A DNA stretch of 64,000 bases from DSVZ01 sp964568145 (lineage in GTDB: Bacteria; Verrucomicrobiota; Verrucomicrobiia; Limisphaerales; J093). Below the pieces are notes generated by a model. That model had not been told where the DNA came from. It saw only the letters and a program-made list of their open reading frames with translations, and did not search any database. Below are positions 1 through 8,854 of the stretch, in pieces. Numbering within the stretch: the first letter of the stretch is position 1; every line of letters starts with the position of its first letter. Position numbers and translations under genes: made by a program. The stretch is taken from positions 62,001 through 126,000 of the forward strand of contig CAZMOZ010000001.1 in assembly GCA_964568145.1 (NCBI GenBank), read 5' to 3'.

Positions 1-445
1 GAGCCGCCTCGCGCATGGCCCGCGCCTCACGCACGGTGCGGGTGAGCGGTTTTTCGCAAAAGACGTGCTTGCCCCGCTCCATCGCGGCGATGGCCGCCAC
101 GGCGTGGGTGTGGTCGGGCGTCGAGACGATCACGGCGTCAATCCCGCCGGCCATCTCGTCGAACATGCGGCGGAAATCCTTGAAGACCCGCGCCTGCGGG
201 TACTTCCTGAACGTGTCGGCGGCGTATTTGTGGTCCACGTCGCCCAGCGCCACGATCTCGGCGCCGAGGCCGGCCACGTTGTCCAGATTGCCACGGCCTT
301 GACCGGCCACGCCAATGCCGGCGACGCGGAGCTTGTCGTTGGCCGCGGCGGCCAGCGCGAGGCGTTTGGCGGGGAGAACGAGGACGTTCGCGGCCACGAG
401 ACCGGACGCGGCGAGGAAACGACGGCGGTTGAAGGTGGCGTTCAT
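1..445 (-). CDS. Gfo/Idh/MocA family oxidoreductase, Tat-exported (partial, C-terminus outside window)
   Basis: The 5' end of a gene leaving the window on the left; about 148 residues are visible. It opens with a Tat-type signal (MNATFNRRRFLAASG, then a hydrophobic stretch and Ala-rich cleavage region), so export as a folded, cofactor-loaded protein is expected. A Rossmann start follows (KLRVAGIGVAGQGRGN, GxGxxG-like). Further on come the family signatures VSTPDHTHA and CEKPLT, whose Lys is the usual catalytic/NAD-contact lysine. Family members are NAD(P)-dependent sugar or inositol dehydrogenases; the substrate cannot be read. The ATG at 443-445 is the only start giving a complete Tat motif. 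Secreted paralogues of this family are abundant in Verrucomicrobiota and Planctomycetota. Confidence 0.85.
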   Translation of the reverse strand, partial: MNATFNRRRFLAASGLVAANVLVLPAKRLALAAAANDKLRVAGIGVAGQGRGNLDNVAGLGAEIVALGDVDHKYAADTFRKYPQARVFKDFRRMFDEMAGGIDAVIVSTPDHTHAVAAIAAMERGKHVFCEKPLTRTVREARAMREAA

Positions 446-755
446 GCGCGTGCGATTCAGTTCAAGTTGCGGCTTGGTTCAAGCCCGCGGCCCGGTCGTT
501 CCGTGACCGGCGACTTGGGGCGTGAAGTCTGGCGGCAACGATTCCGGCGGCGCGCGGGAAAGTCCAGCTTGGATCGCGGCGGCCGAACGCTCAGAAGCGA
601 CGGCGGCCTCGCCGGCGGGCTCCGAGACAAAGGCACTTCGCGCCGACGAGCCGGCCGGGCAGCTTGGACCACAGCAAGACGCATTCAACGCCGAGGCAGC
701 CGCGGAGGTGAGTCCGTGCTGGCTTTCTGGCGATTGCGCCGACTGACCTCGGCGG
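446..755. other. intergenic, no gene seen
   Basis: About 310 bases between the propeller gene and the oxidoreductase, both on the minus strand. Reading frames here lack family motifs and look like GC-driven noise. The promoter of the oxidoreductase probably lies here, but no convincing -35/-10 pair was found. Confidence 0.4.
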
Positions 756-2186
756 CTACGAGGCTCCGGCGCGGATGTCGAAGCAGGACAGGGTCTCGTG
801 GAAGCGCAGGTGCAGGCGCTTTTGGTGTATGACCGGGTGCGCCCAGGCGTCGCCGGTGCGTTCGGGCGCGAGGCGGAAACGGCCGCGAAACTTGAAGCCC
901 TCCGGTGTCGGCTCCAGCAACGCCATCTCGCCTTCCTGGCTCAAGCAGTACAGGCGGCCGTCCGCGTACAGCACCGAGCCCATCGCCAGTTCGCCGGTCT
1001 GATGGCGAATCTCGCCCGTCCGCGCGTCCGCGCAGAACCAGCCTTTGTCGCGGCGATACCACGAGCCGTACAACGCGCCGTCCACCAGCACCACCCCGCC
1101 GTGACAGGTGTCTGGCCGGCTGCTCCAGACACGCTCGGCGTACGGCGCGCTCCCGACCTCGCGGAACTGGAAAAAGCCGCCATCGTCCGTGTCGGGCGCG
1201 GTCACGAACACGCCGTCACCGACCAACACCGGCGTCATGGCAATGACGGAAAAGCGCGTGCGCAGCGGCCGCGACCACAGCAGCGCGCCGGTGTCGGCGT
1301 CCACGCCGAAAACGTGCCGCAGCGAACAGCTCACCAGCATCCGCCGCCCGCCGCGCTCGAGCAGGATCGGCGAGGCGTAACTCGCGTTGTCCACCTCGTC
1401 CGGCGGCTCGGCGACGCGCTCGTGCCGGGGCGGGTCGGGGGCGCCAAGCCGCAACGGTGCGGACTGCCATACCGTTTCGCCCGTCCGGGCGTCGAGCGCG
1501 GCCATGAGCGCCTGCGTGCCGCCGGCGGTCACGAAGACGCGGCTGCCGTCCACGAGCAGATTTTCGCTGAGCGCCCAGGTGATGTTCCTGCCGCCGAAGC
1601 GCTCGAACAGCTCGACCGCCCACAACTCGCGGCCGCTCGCGGCGTCCAGGCAGGCCACGCGGCCATGGGCGTTCAGGTGGTAAAGCCGGCCGTCCCGGTA
1701 CGTGCAACTGGCCCGTGCGCCGGGATACGGCGTGCGCCAGGCGCGGCCGTTCTTCGCCTGCCAGACGCGGCGCCCGTCGAGGTCGAGCGTGAAGATGTGC
1801 AACTCATCGCCGACGTCGCCGGTGAGGTAAATCCGGCCGCCGGTGATGATCGGCGCGGAGTAACCGCGGCCCAAGCCATCGGTCTGCCAGAGCTTCTTCG
1901 GCCCGGCGGGCGGCCACTCCGCCAGCAGACTGATTTCGTCGCAGATGCCGTCGCGGCGCGGGCCGCGCCATTGCGGCCAGCCAGGCTCCGGCGACGCGAT
2001 CAGCCGGGCGGCGGGTGCTGGCGGCGAAGTGGCGAGTACTGGCGGAGCGGCGCTGACTGTCAGGCCCAGAACTGCGGCTGCCAGAGCGACGATGCGGGTG
2101 GCTTCGGGTGACTTCAACACACGGCGTCGCCCGCGCCGGAGACCGTCGCCGCGCTGACGAAGCAGAGGAACTACCACGACAGTCAT
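756..2186 (-). CDS. secreted PQQ-like beta-propeller repeat protein
   Basis: 476 aa. Repeated blades carry the propeller signature, for example GRIYLTGDVGDELHIFTLD, LDAASGRELWAVELF, LDARTGETVWQSAPL and VDADTGALLWSRPL, ending with CFDIRAGAS. The early motif GWPQWRGPRRDGI is typical of the outer-membrane/periplasmic PQQ-like proteins common in Verrucomicrobiota and Planctomycetota. Catalysis is not implied; many are binding or scaffold proteins. The ATG at 2184-2186 overlaps the stop of the upstream peptidase (ATGA), suggesting translational coupling. It gives a long basic n-region before the hydrophobic segment (VALAAAVLGLTVSA). A GTG at 2118-2120 would give a more ordinary signal peptide and is a real alternative start. 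Confidence 0.85.
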   Translation of the reverse strand: MTVVVVPLLRQRGDGLRRGRRRVLKSPEATRIVALAAAVLGLTVSAAPPVLATSPPAPAARLIASPEPGWPQWRGPRRDGICDEISLLAEWPPAGPKKLWQTDGLGRGYSAPIITGGRIYLTGDVGDELHIFTLDLDGRRVWQAKNGRAWRTPYPGARASCTYRDGRLYHLNAHGRVACLDAASGRELWAVELFERFGGRNITWALSENLLVDGSRVFVTAGGTQALMAALDARTGETVWQSAPLRLGAPDPPRHERVAEPPDEVDNASYASPILLERGGRRMLVSCSLRHVFGVDADTGALLWSRPLRTRFSVIAMTPVLVGDGVFVTAPDTDDGGFFQFREVGSAPYAERVWSSRPDTCHGGVVLVDGALYGSWYRRDKGWFCADARTGEIRHQTGELAMGSVLYADGRLYCLSQEGEMALLEPTPEGFKFRGRFRLAPERTGDAWAHPVIHQKRLHLRFHETLSCFDIRAGAS

Positions 2187-5161
2187 GGCCGGATCGGATG
2201 GCTCGCACCCAGGCCGGGCCCGTAAACCACGGCGTTCAGAAACACCCGCATCGGTCCGCGCGTGGCCGCCCGGAAGGTGGGCGGCGTGGCGAACAGGATG
2301 ATCTGGCCCCGGCCGAAGCCTTCGCGGGTGACGCACGCGGTGTTCGCGATCCGGTGGGTGGCTTCGGGCCAGAGCAGGCCGCTTTGACGGAGATGCAATT
2401 CCGTGCCCGGCGGCAACGCGGCCCAGCCGATGCGTGGCGCCTCGGGCTTCTCCTTCTTCTCCTCGCCTTTCTTCGCGGCCTCGGTTTTCGCGTCGGCAGC
2501 GGCAGTGTCCTTCGTTGCCGATTCGGCGGGGTTGGAGGCCGGCGTCAAGTAGCCGTAACGGATTGGCGCTTCGACGCCTTCCGCGGCCATGAGCACGCTG
2601 CGGCGGTCGGCCAGAACCGGCAGCGGCTCGGCGCAGCCGAAGGTGAGCCAACTGTTCGTGTCCACGCGGCCGGCCAGCAGGGCGCCTTGCGGCATGAACA
2701 GCGCCTGCCAGGCGTCGCGGCGCTTCAGTTCCTTTTCGTCCGGGTGCGCGCCGTCCACGACCTGCCATGGGTAGCTGAGCTTGTTGGTGGGCTGGTGCGC
2801 CCAGAGCAGTTCGGCGGGCACAGTGTTCGAGCCGCGGCCCAGCCATTCGCGCAGCACGGCGAGTTCGTAATCCGCCAGCCGGCCGAGCACGTCCGGCAGC
2901 GACCGCACCCGGCTCATGCCGGCGGACCCGGCGGTGAAGCGGCCCACGGAACTGCCGATGGCGATGAGCGTGCCGCCGTCGCGCACCCAGTCCTTCACGG
3001 CGTCGAGCGAGAGCTGGTTCGAGCCGCTCCACGCGTTGGGCACGATGAGCACGTTGTACCGGCCCAGGTCCGCCGGCGCGCCGTCTTCGAGGTGGGAATG
3101 CCGGATGGCGAGGCGGTGGTCCAGCGTGTGCCAGATGGAGCCGTAATCGGTGAAGTCGAACCGCCCGCGGCCCAGCAGCGCCACACGCGGCGGCTCGAGC
3201 CGTTGAAAGTGCCGGCCGCCCAGATCGGCCAGTTCGCCCGGCCCGAAGCCGCTGGCGACCGTCACGGCGCGGACGCCCAGTTCGCGCGCGGTCTGGTCCA
3301 CCACAGCGGCCAGGTCGCCGGTGAAGGTGCGGTTGTCCAGCGCGGTTACCACCGCCGAGCCGCGGACAAAGCGCCGGCCGTCGAACTCGAAGTCTTTTTC
3401 CGCGGCGCGCACCTGCACGCCGCGCTCCAGCAGCCGCGCCGCCGCCGCCACGCTCAGGTCGTCGGCGCCGTCGAACACGTAGGCCACGGGCTGGCCGGCG
3501 GTCTGGGCCAGACCGCCCGTTGTCGGCGCCGGCTCGTAAGGTTGCGCGCCCGGCGGCAGATCGGTGGGCAACGTCAGCGCGTCGAGCCCGAAGAACATCG
3601 TCAGATTCCACGCGGTGGTGTCGTAAAGACGCGACCGACCGACGCGCAGCAGTTCGCGGCGTTCCTCGTCCAGGGCCTTGGCGGAAAGGCGCGGGTCGAA
3701 CTCCAGCGCCGCCGCGAGGAGATGCCCGAGCGGCTGGCGGTTCGGGATCAGGAGCGTGCCGGCCGGCAGGTTGGTGGAGGTCACCACCTGGCCGAGCTGA
3801 TTGGTCGCCACGGCCACGGTGAAGTCGCTGGTGGCCTGGAAGACTTCAAAGCCGTGCAAGCGCGCCAGCCCGGCGAAGTCGCGAAACCGCGAGGCGTTGG
3901 CGGCAGGCGGCACCGCGAAGGTGCGGCGGCCGTACGGCCCGGCCGGGTCGAGCGCCAACTTGCGGTTGTCGCGCAAGGATTGCAGGAGTTCGCGGGCGTT
4001 CGTCTGGGCGGTGCGCAAGTTCGCCAGCGAGCCGATGACGTGGTGTTGCACGGACTCGCCGTAACTGAGAATGCGGCCTTCGGGCCGGCGCACGCCGTCC
4101 TCGGCGATGCGCGCCTGCTCGTACAGGATGCCCACCGCGCCGCGGTACGAGGCGTAGGCGTCCGAGTAGCCCGGATACCATTCCTCGTGCCATTCGCCCG
4201 AGTAGTACACCAGCCCGTGCCGGTCGAAGGCGGTCGCCTGGTCGCGCGCGAAGCGCTCGCCCCAGCCCGCGCGCGAGGCCGGGATGTGGGGGTTGATTGG
4301 CTCGCGCGGCGGCGAAAACAGGTGGGTATCCTGCGAGCCCATGCCGTGCGCATCCACGAGCAGGACCGGATTCCAGCGGGCGACTTCGCGCAACCGGCCG
4401 CGTGTCTCGGGATGCACGGCCCAGAGCCAGTCGCGGTTGAGGTCGAAGAGGTAATGGTTGCCGCGGCCGTACGGCCAGTAGCCGTCGTGGACCAGCGACT
4501 GGTCGTCCACATTGGGTAGCACGCCGCGGTGCTCGGCGATCATCTTCACGAAGCGCTCCCGGCCGTCCGGGTTCATCAACGGGTCCACGATGATGACCAG
4601 GTCGGCGCGCAGCTTCGCCGTTTCCGCGTCCGTGGCGGCAATGAGGTGGTGCAGCACCGCCAGCGCGGCGTCGGAGCCTTCCGTTTCGTCGCCGTGAATG
4701 GTGTAGGCCAGCCAGGTCACGGCGGGCAGGGTCTCGAGCAGTTTCGCCGCCTCGGCGTCGGGGGTTTGGCGCGGGTCCGCGAACCGCGCGAGGTCCCGCT
4801 GGAGGTCGTCCAGGCGCGCAAGATTTTGCGGGGCGGTGACGACCGCGTAATGGAGCGGCCGGCCTTCGTGGCTGCGGGCGTACTCCACGAGGCGGGTGCG
4901 GTTCGGGGCGGCGCTGGTCCAGGCTTGCAGGCAGCGCTGGATTTCCCCGGCAGTTGCCGCACGTTGGCCGATCTTGAAACCCAGCACGGCTTCAGGCGCC
5001 GGGACGGTGGGATCGTAGGTCGCGCCCGGAAAGAAATCCGGCGGCGGGGCCAGGTCCTTCAACTCGGTGGGCGGCAGCGCGGCGGTCGCCGCGACCGGCG
5101 GGAAGGCCAGCGGGCCGGCCGCCAGCAGGGCGGCCAACAGTGGGCGGAGGGCGGTGCGCAT
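2183..5161 (-). CDS. M14 family zinc carboxypeptidase, secreted
   Basis: 992 aa with an N-terminal signal peptide (MRTALRPLLAALLAAGPLAF). The peptidase domain occupies about the first 350 residues. Zinc ligands appear as HGDETEGSDAA (HxxE) followed by the later His in DAHGMGSQ; IIVDPLMNPDGRERF is also typical of M14. The remaining 600 residues are a large C-terminal region, with a glutamine-amidotransferase-like stretch near YNVLIVPNAWSG, as in many long bacterial M14 proteins. It probably trims peptides outside the cytoplasm. The start at 5161 was chosen because it begins the signal peptide; upstream in-frame codons give none. The downstream propeller gene overlaps its stop, so the two form one transcription unit. 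Confidence 0.85.
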   Translation of the reverse strand: MRTALRPLLAALLAAGPLAFPPVAATAALPPTELKDLAPPPDFFPGATYDPTVPAPEAVLGFKIGQRAATAGEIQRCLQAWTSAAPNRTRLVEYARSHEGRPLHYAVVTAPQNLARLDDLQRDLARFADPRQTPDAEAAKLLETLPAVTWLAYTIHGDETEGSDAALAVLHHLIAATDAETAKLRADLVIIVDPLMNPDGRERFVKMIAEHRGVLPNVDDQSLVHDGYWPYGRGNHYLFDLNRDWLWAVHPETRGRLREVARWNPVLLVDAHGMGSQDTHLFSPPREPINPHIPASRAGWGERFARDQATAFDRHGLVYYSGEWHEEWYPGYSDAYASYRGAVGILYEQARIAEDGVRRPEGRILSYGESVQHHVIGSLANLRTAQTNARELLQSLRDNRKLALDPAGPYGRRTFAVPPAANASRFRDFAGLARLHGFEVFQATSDFTVAVATNQLGQVVTSTNLPAGTLLIPNRQPLGHLLAAALEFDPRLSAKALDEERRELLRVGRSRLYDTTAWNLTMFFGLDALTLPTDLPPGAQPYEPAPTTGGLAQTAGQPVAYVFDGADDLSVAAAARLLERGVQVRAAEKDFEFDGRRFVRGSAVVTALDNRTFTGDLAAVVDQTARELGVRAVTVASGFGPGELADLGGRHFQRLEPPRVALLGRGRFDFTDYGSIWHTLDHRLAIRHSHLEDGAPADLGRYNVLIVPNAWSGSNQLSLDAVKDWVRDGGTLIAIGSSVGRFTAGSAGMSRVRSLPDVLGRLADYELAVLREWLGRGSNTVPAELLWAHQPTNKLSYPWQVVDGAHPDEKELKRRDAWQALFMPQGALLAGRVDTNSWLTFGCAEPLPVLADRRSVLMAAEGVEAPIRYGYLTPASNPAESATKDTAAADAKTEAAKKGEEKKEKPEAPRIGWAALPPGTELHLRQSGLLWPEATHRIANTACVTREGFGRGQIILFATPPTFRAATRGPMRVFLNAVVYGPGLGASHPIRP

Positions 5162-5225
5162 GGTGTGTTTCAGGTCCGGCAGGGTAGTGGCGGGTCCACC
5201 GAGTGGCAAGTGGCGGACGGGCCGT

Positions 5226-5276
5226 GGTGGCCCAGGCGTCCTCGCCTGGGCGGTGCCGCGGGCGGCACGGCCAGCG
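5226..5276. repeat. dispersed double-hairpin module (copy 1)
   Basis: A stem GCCCAGGCG / CGCCTGGGC with a 4-nt loop is followed by a second stem GTGCCGC / GGCAC. A closely similar arrangement (GGCCCAGGCG, 4-nt loop, CGCCTGGG, then GTGCC) occurs at 22664-22705. Both lie in intergenic DNA next to gene ends. Confidence 0.55.
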
Positions 5277-5284
5277 GCGCGAAG

Positions 5285-5305
5285 TCCGAAATCCGAAATC
5301 CGAAG
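5285..5305. repeat. TCCGAAA heptameric tandem repeat
   Basis: Three consecutive heptads (TCCGAAA, TCCGAAA, TCCGAAG). The same heptad family occurs at 31598-31633, 42668-42696 and 42774-42794 (there reversed). Confidence 0.7.
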
Positions 5306-5590
5306 TGGAAGCGAACTTCACCGAAGATGTCCGGATCACATTCTGCATTCCGCAATTGGAAGCCAGGGCTCGACGGAGTCTCGCCCCACTGCGTCAAGCC
5401 GGACCGGCCCAAGAGGGAGAGGCACCGGCCGGCAGGGCAGTGGATGCCCGGCGGCGGGGCAAAAGTACGCACTGCTATTTGTGGGGAAATTTTTCTGGCA
5501 GTTTGCGGGTTCTTTGCTACGTTGCGCGCCCCGCGCCGAGTCAGGTGGTCTGTCCGGCCGGAGCATTTGCAACCGTCAAACGTTAGGGTC

Positions 5591-6187
5591 GTGACACAGA
5601 AAAAATCAGGTGCAACCAAAACCGCGGCGCCCGCCGCGGGCCGACACAAGACCGTCCGCGCGGCCACGGCCGCGGCCATTTTGGGCGGGACCGCCACGCC
5701 GTCTTCCAAGACGCCAGATGGCCGCGGCGGCGTGAGGCCGGAGTGGCAGAAGTTTTATGACCATCTGGTGGATTTGCGCGAACGCCTCCTCCGTCAGATG
5801 AGCGGCCTGGCCAAGGAATCCGCCGAGGAGATGGACGGTTACAGCCTCCACATGGCCGACTCGGGGACTGACAATTTCGACCGGGACTTCGCACTCAGCC
5901 TGCTGTCGTCCGACCAGGACGCGATCTACGAGATTGATGAGGCGTTGAAGCGCATACAGAAGGGTACTTACGGCATCTGCGAACTGACCCACAAGCCGAT
6001 TCCCAAGGCCCGCCTGGAGGCCATCCCCTGGACCCGCTTCACCGTCGAGGCGCAGGCGCAACTGGAGCGCGAGGGCGCCTTGCGCCAGCGCAAGCTCGGC
6101 AGCCTGGGCATGGTGGACGCCGTCGCCCCGCCCGAGGTGGACGAGGAAGCCGAGGAGGAGGAGAAACCCGCCAAGGAGAAGGAGTAG
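5591..6187 (+). CDS. DksA/TraR-family protein
   Basis: 198 aa from a GTG start preceded by TTAGGG. The N-terminal 45 residues are basic, Ala/Lys/Thr-rich and probably disordered. A helical region (WQKFYDHLVDLRERLLRQM) and the acidic segment DNFDRDFALSLLSSDQD follow, matching the DksA coiled coil. The C-terminal zinc-finger region reads YGICELTHKPIPKARLEAIP, but only one Cys of the usual CxxC pairs is present, so it is a zinc-depleted type. The tail is strongly acidic (EEAEEEEKPAKEKE). DksA-like proteins bind the RNA polymerase secondary channel and alter initiation. It lies 6 nt upstream of rpmG and probably shares its transcript. The start could be slightly further upstream. Confidence 0.8.
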   Translation: MTQKKSGATKTAAPAAGRHKTVRAATAAAILGGTATPSSKTPDGRGGVRPEWQKFYDHLVDLRERLLRQMSGLAKESAEEMDGYSLHMADSGTDNFDRDFALSLLSSDQDAIYEIDEALKRIQKGTYGICELTHKPIPKARLEAIPWTRFTVEAQAQLEREGALRQRKLGSLGMVDAVAPPEVDEEAEEEEKPAKEKE

Positions 6188-6193
6188 CCCTTT

Positions 6194-6361
6194 ATGCCCC
6201 GCGAGATCGTTACCATTGAATGCACGGAAGCGCGCAAGGAGGGCAAGCCGCCCTCGCGCTATCAGACCACCCGGAACAAGAAGCTGCAGACCGAGAAGGT
6301 GGAATTGATGAAGTACAACCGCTTCCTCCGGCGGCACACGCTGCATCGCGAGATCAAGTAA
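6194..6361 (+). CDS. rpmG: 50S ribosomal protein L33
   Basis: 55 aa. The sequence shows the bacterial L33 pattern: IVTIECTEARKEGKPPSRY, then TTRNKK, then MKYNRFLRRHTLHREIK. Only one Cys is present, so it is the zinc-free form. It sits 6 nt after the DksA-like gene and 6 nt before rpsR. L33 is a small large-subunit protein near the E site. Confidence 0.93.
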   Translation: MPREIVTIECTEARKEGKPPSRYQTTRNKKLQTEKVELMKYNRFLRRHTLHREIK

Positions 6362-6367
6362 GCCCCC

Positions 6368-6622
6368 ATGCCACGCAAGACCAACCTGGAAAGATCGGAA
6401 AACCGGCGCCGCAGCACCGGCGAGGTCCGCACCCAGCGCCCCAAGCCGAAGGTGGACTTCACCCTCGAGTCCCTGGACTACAAGAACGTGACCCTGCTCA
6501 AGCAGTTTGTCACCGACGCCGGCCGGATTCTCCCGCGCAAGTACACCGGCCTGCCGGCGCATTACCAGCGGCGCATGACGCGGGCGGTCAAGCGCGCGCG
6601 GCAGATGCTGCTGATGAAGTGA
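6368..6622 (+). CDS. rpsR: 30S ribosomal protein S18
   Basis: 84 aa, the normal length for bS18. A basic N-terminal arm precedes the conserved core LDYKNVTLLKQFVTDAGRIL, followed by the signature PRKYTGLPAHYQRRMTRAVK and the tail RARQMLLMK. S18 binds 16S rRNA on the platform with S6. Here it is linked to rpmG and a DksA-like regulator rather than to rpsF and rplI, a pairing that would tie ribosomal protein supply to a polymerase regulator if they are co-transcribed. Confidence 0.95.
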   Translation: MPRKTNLERSENRRRSTGEVRTQRPKPKVDFTLESLDYKNVTLLKQFVTDAGRILPRKYTGLPAHYQRRMTRAVKRARQMLLMK

Positions 6623-6689
6623 CGCGGCGCGGACGGCGGCGGAAGTCTTCCGGAAACCGCTCCCGTCATGTGGCGGCTGATTCCGGATC

Positions 6690-7151
6690 GTGAGCCCGCG
6701 TTCCCCCAAATCGCCCGGCCGGGGCAAATCGCGGCCGCTGGCGGAATACTCGGAGCGGTTGCGCCGGGAAGCCCGCCGGCTGACTGGTCCGCGACAGGCC
6801 ATCCTGGCGCGGTTGCGCGCGGCGGAGCATCCGCTCAGCAGCAAGGAAATCCACGCGTCGCTGCCTGGCCACGAGTGCAATCTGGTGACGGTTTACCGCT
6901 CGCTGCACCTGCTCGAGCGGCTGGAGTTGGTGCAGCGGTTCGACCTCGGCGACGGCGTGGCGCGTTATGAACTGCGGCATCCCGGTGGGCCGGACCACCA
7001 CCATCATCTGGTCTGCCGCCGCTGCGCGAAGGTGATCGAGCTGGAGGAATGCGACCTGGCGGAGTTCGAGCGGCGCGTCGCGGCGCACAGCGGTTTTGCC
7101 CGGGTAAGTCACCGGCTGGAATTTTTCGGGTTCTGCCCCACGTGCCAGTGA
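6690..7151 (+). CDS. Fur-family metal-responsive transcriptional regulator
   Basis: 153 aa from a GTG start. The winged helix (LTGPRQAILARLRAAEHPLS, then VTVYRSLHLLERLELVQRFD) is followed by the dimer/metal domain. Metal ligands are visible as GPDHHHHLVCRRC (the H-rich site plus CxxC) and the C-terminal CPTC, giving the structural zinc site with two CxxC pairs. This matches Fur/Zur/PerR regulators; which metal it senses cannot be told. It stands alone between rpsR and serA, so it probably acts on distant operators. A GC-rich inverted repeat just after its stop (about 7157-7186) may end transcription but has a poor T-run. Confidence 0.88.
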   Translation: MSPRSPKSPGRGKSRPLAEYSERLRREARRLTGPRQAILARLRAAEHPLSSKEIHASLPGHECNLVTVYRSLHLLERLELVQRFDLGDGVARYELRHPGGPDHHHHLVCRRCAKVIELEECDLAEFERRVAAHSGFARVSHRLEFFGFCPTCQ

Positions 7152-7187
7152 GCGCCGCCCGCCCAATGGAGCCGGGCGGGGGTGGGT

Positions 7188-7216
7188 TTGACCCGCGGTT
7201 CACGTTTCCCTAGACT
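7188..7216 (+). promoter_or_regulatory. predicted sigma-70-type promoter for serA
   Basis: TTGACC at 7188-7193 and TAGACT at 7211-7216, separated by 17 nt and ending 26 nt before the serA start codon. Only visual consensus supports it. Confidence 0.45.
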
Positions 7217-7242
7217 CCGCTCCCAGCCGCAGAAGATTCCAT

Positions 7243-8850
7243 ATGGCCACCATGAAAATCGTCGTGTGCGACCCCGTGTCGCCCAAGGGCGTCGCGCTCC
7301 TGCAGCAGCGCCCCGAGTTCGAGGTCCACGTGCTGGAGAAGCGCCTGTCCGGGGCCGAATTGGCGCCGGTGGTGGCGGACGCCGCGGCACTGGTGGTGCG
7401 TTCGGAGACCCGCATCACCCGCGAAGTGCTGGAGGCTGCGCCGCGGCTGCGCGTGGTCGGCCGCGCCGGGGTGGGGGTGGACAACGTGGATGTCGAGGCC
7501 GCCACGCAACGCGGCGTGGTGGTCATGAACACGCCCGGCGGCAACACCATCACCACCGCCGAGCTGACCTTCGCGATGCTGCTCAACCTGGCGCGCAAGG
7601 TGCCGCAGGCCCACGGCACCATGGTGGCCGGCAAATGGGACCGCAAGGCCTTCCAGGGCATCGAACTGGCCGGCAAGACCCTGGGCGTGCTGGGCATGGG
7701 ACGCATCGGCGGCGAGGTGGCGCGCCGGGCCATCGCCTTCGGCATGCGCGTGCTGGGCTACGATCCATTTCTGACCGACGCCCGCGCCCGTGGCCTGGGC
7801 GTCGAGCTGGCCAGCGACGCGGACGTGCTTTACCGCGAGGCGGACTTCCTGACGGTCCACATGCCGGCCACGGATCTGACTCGCGGGATGTTGAACGCCG
7901 CGGCTTTCGCCAAGATGAAGCCCGGCGTACGCTTGGTGAACTGCGCCCGCGGCGAAATCATCGTCGAGGCTGACCTGCTGGCCGCGCTCGACTCGGGCAA
8001 GGTGAGCGCCGCCGCGCTGGATGTGTTCAACACCGAGCCGCTGCCCACGGATCATCCATTCCGGCGCCACCCCGGCCTGATCCTCACCCCGCACCTGGGC
8101 GCCAGCACGGTGGAGGCCCAGGAGAAATGCGGCATCGAGGTGGCGGAGGTCGTCACCAACTACCTGCTCACCGGCGAGGTGCGCAACGCGGTGAACCTGC
8201 CGCATCTGGACGCCCGGACTTACGAGCAGGTCAAGCCTTACCTCGTGCTGGGCGAAAAACTCGGCCGGCTGCTCGGCCAGTTGGCCCCCGACCAAGTGGA
8301 CCGGCTGTTCATCACCTTCGGCGGCAAGGCGCGCGAGCTGCCCAACACCGACCCGGTCACCCGCGCGGTTTTGCAGGGCTTTCTGCAACGCTCGGCGCTG
8401 GACAATCTGAACAACATCAACGTGCGCAGCATCGCCGCCTCGCTCGGGCTGACCGTCGAGGAAAAGCGCTCGGACGAGCCCGTGACCTTCAACGAGTGGC
8501 TGCACGTCCAGGTGTTCAGCGGCGGCCGCAAGCTGGTCTCGGCCGGCGGCACGTTCTTCGGCTCGCCTGACAACCCGCGCATCGTGCGCGTGTTCAGCAT
8601 GCCCACCGAGATCGTCCCGTCCGGTGTCGTGTTCATGCTCAACAACAAGGACCGGCCGGGCATGGTCGGCCACCTGGGCACCTTGCTGGGCCGGCACAAC
8701 GTGAACATCGCCAGCATGAGCCTGAGCCGCGACGTCGCCGGCGGGCAGGCGTTCACCGTCTTCAATCTCGACAGCGTGCCGCCGCCGGCGGTCCTCGACG
8801 AACTCCGGCACGACCCCGACATCGCCAACCTCCACGTCGTCACTCTCTGA
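7243..8850 (+). CDS. serA: D-3-phosphoglycerate dehydrogenase
   Basis: 535 aa, the long (Mycobacterium-type) form with an intervening domain and a C-terminal ACT domain. It oxidises 3-phosphoglycerate to 3-phosphohydroxypyruvate with NAD+, the first step of serine synthesis. Visible motifs: the dinucleotide-binding loop GVLGMGRIGGEVARRA, then NCARGEIIVE with the catalytic Arg (about 234), FNTEPLP with the Glu (about 264), and LTPHLGAST with the catalytic His (about 283). After about residue 455 comes an ACT-type end (VVFMLNNKDRPGMVGHLGTL), the usual serine feedback site. The start at 7243 encodes MATMKIVVCD; the second ATG at 7252 is equally possible. It is followed 4 nt later by a PPIase gene. 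Confidence 0.95.
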   Translation: MATMKIVVCDPVSPKGVALLQQRPEFEVHVLEKRLSGAELAPVVADAAALVVRSETRITREVLEAAPRLRVVGRAGVGVDNVDVEAATQRGVVVMNTPGGNTITTAELTFAMLLNLARKVPQAHGTMVAGKWDRKAFQGIELAGKTLGVLGMGRIGGEVARRAIAFGMRVLGYDPFLTDARARGLGVELASDADVLYREADFLTVHMPATDLTRGMLNAAAFAKMKPGVRLVNCARGEIIVEADLLAALDSGKVSAAALDVFNTEPLPTDHPFRRHPGLILTPHLGASTVEAQEKCGIEVAEVVTNYLLTGEVRNAVNLPHLDARTYEQVKPYLVLGEKLGRLLGQLAPDQVDRLFITFGGKARELPNTDPVTRAVLQGFLQRSALDNLNNINVRSIAASLGLTVEEKRSDEPVTFNEWLHVQVFSGGRKLVSAGGTFFGSPDNPRIVRVFSMPTEIVPSGVVFMLNNKDRPGMVGHLGTLLGRHNVNIASMSLSRDVAGGQAFTVFNLDSVPPPAVLDELRHDPDIANLHVVTL

Positions 8851-8854
8851 TTTG

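Larger units (their letters stand above)
5162..5590. other. divergent intergenic region with hairpin module and heptad repeats
   Basis: About 430 bases between the M14 gene (minus) and the DksA-like gene (plus), so it must hold both promoters. Visible contents are a double-hairpin module near 5226-5276 and a TCCGAAA heptad tract at 5285-5305. No gene is supported. Confidence 0.5.

Noticed and set aside
2108..4519. Long plus-strand open frame opposite the M14 peptidase
   Set aside because: It is a GC-driven shadow: low complexity, rich in Arg/His/Ala, no motifs, while the minus-strand frame has a signal peptide and zinc ligands.
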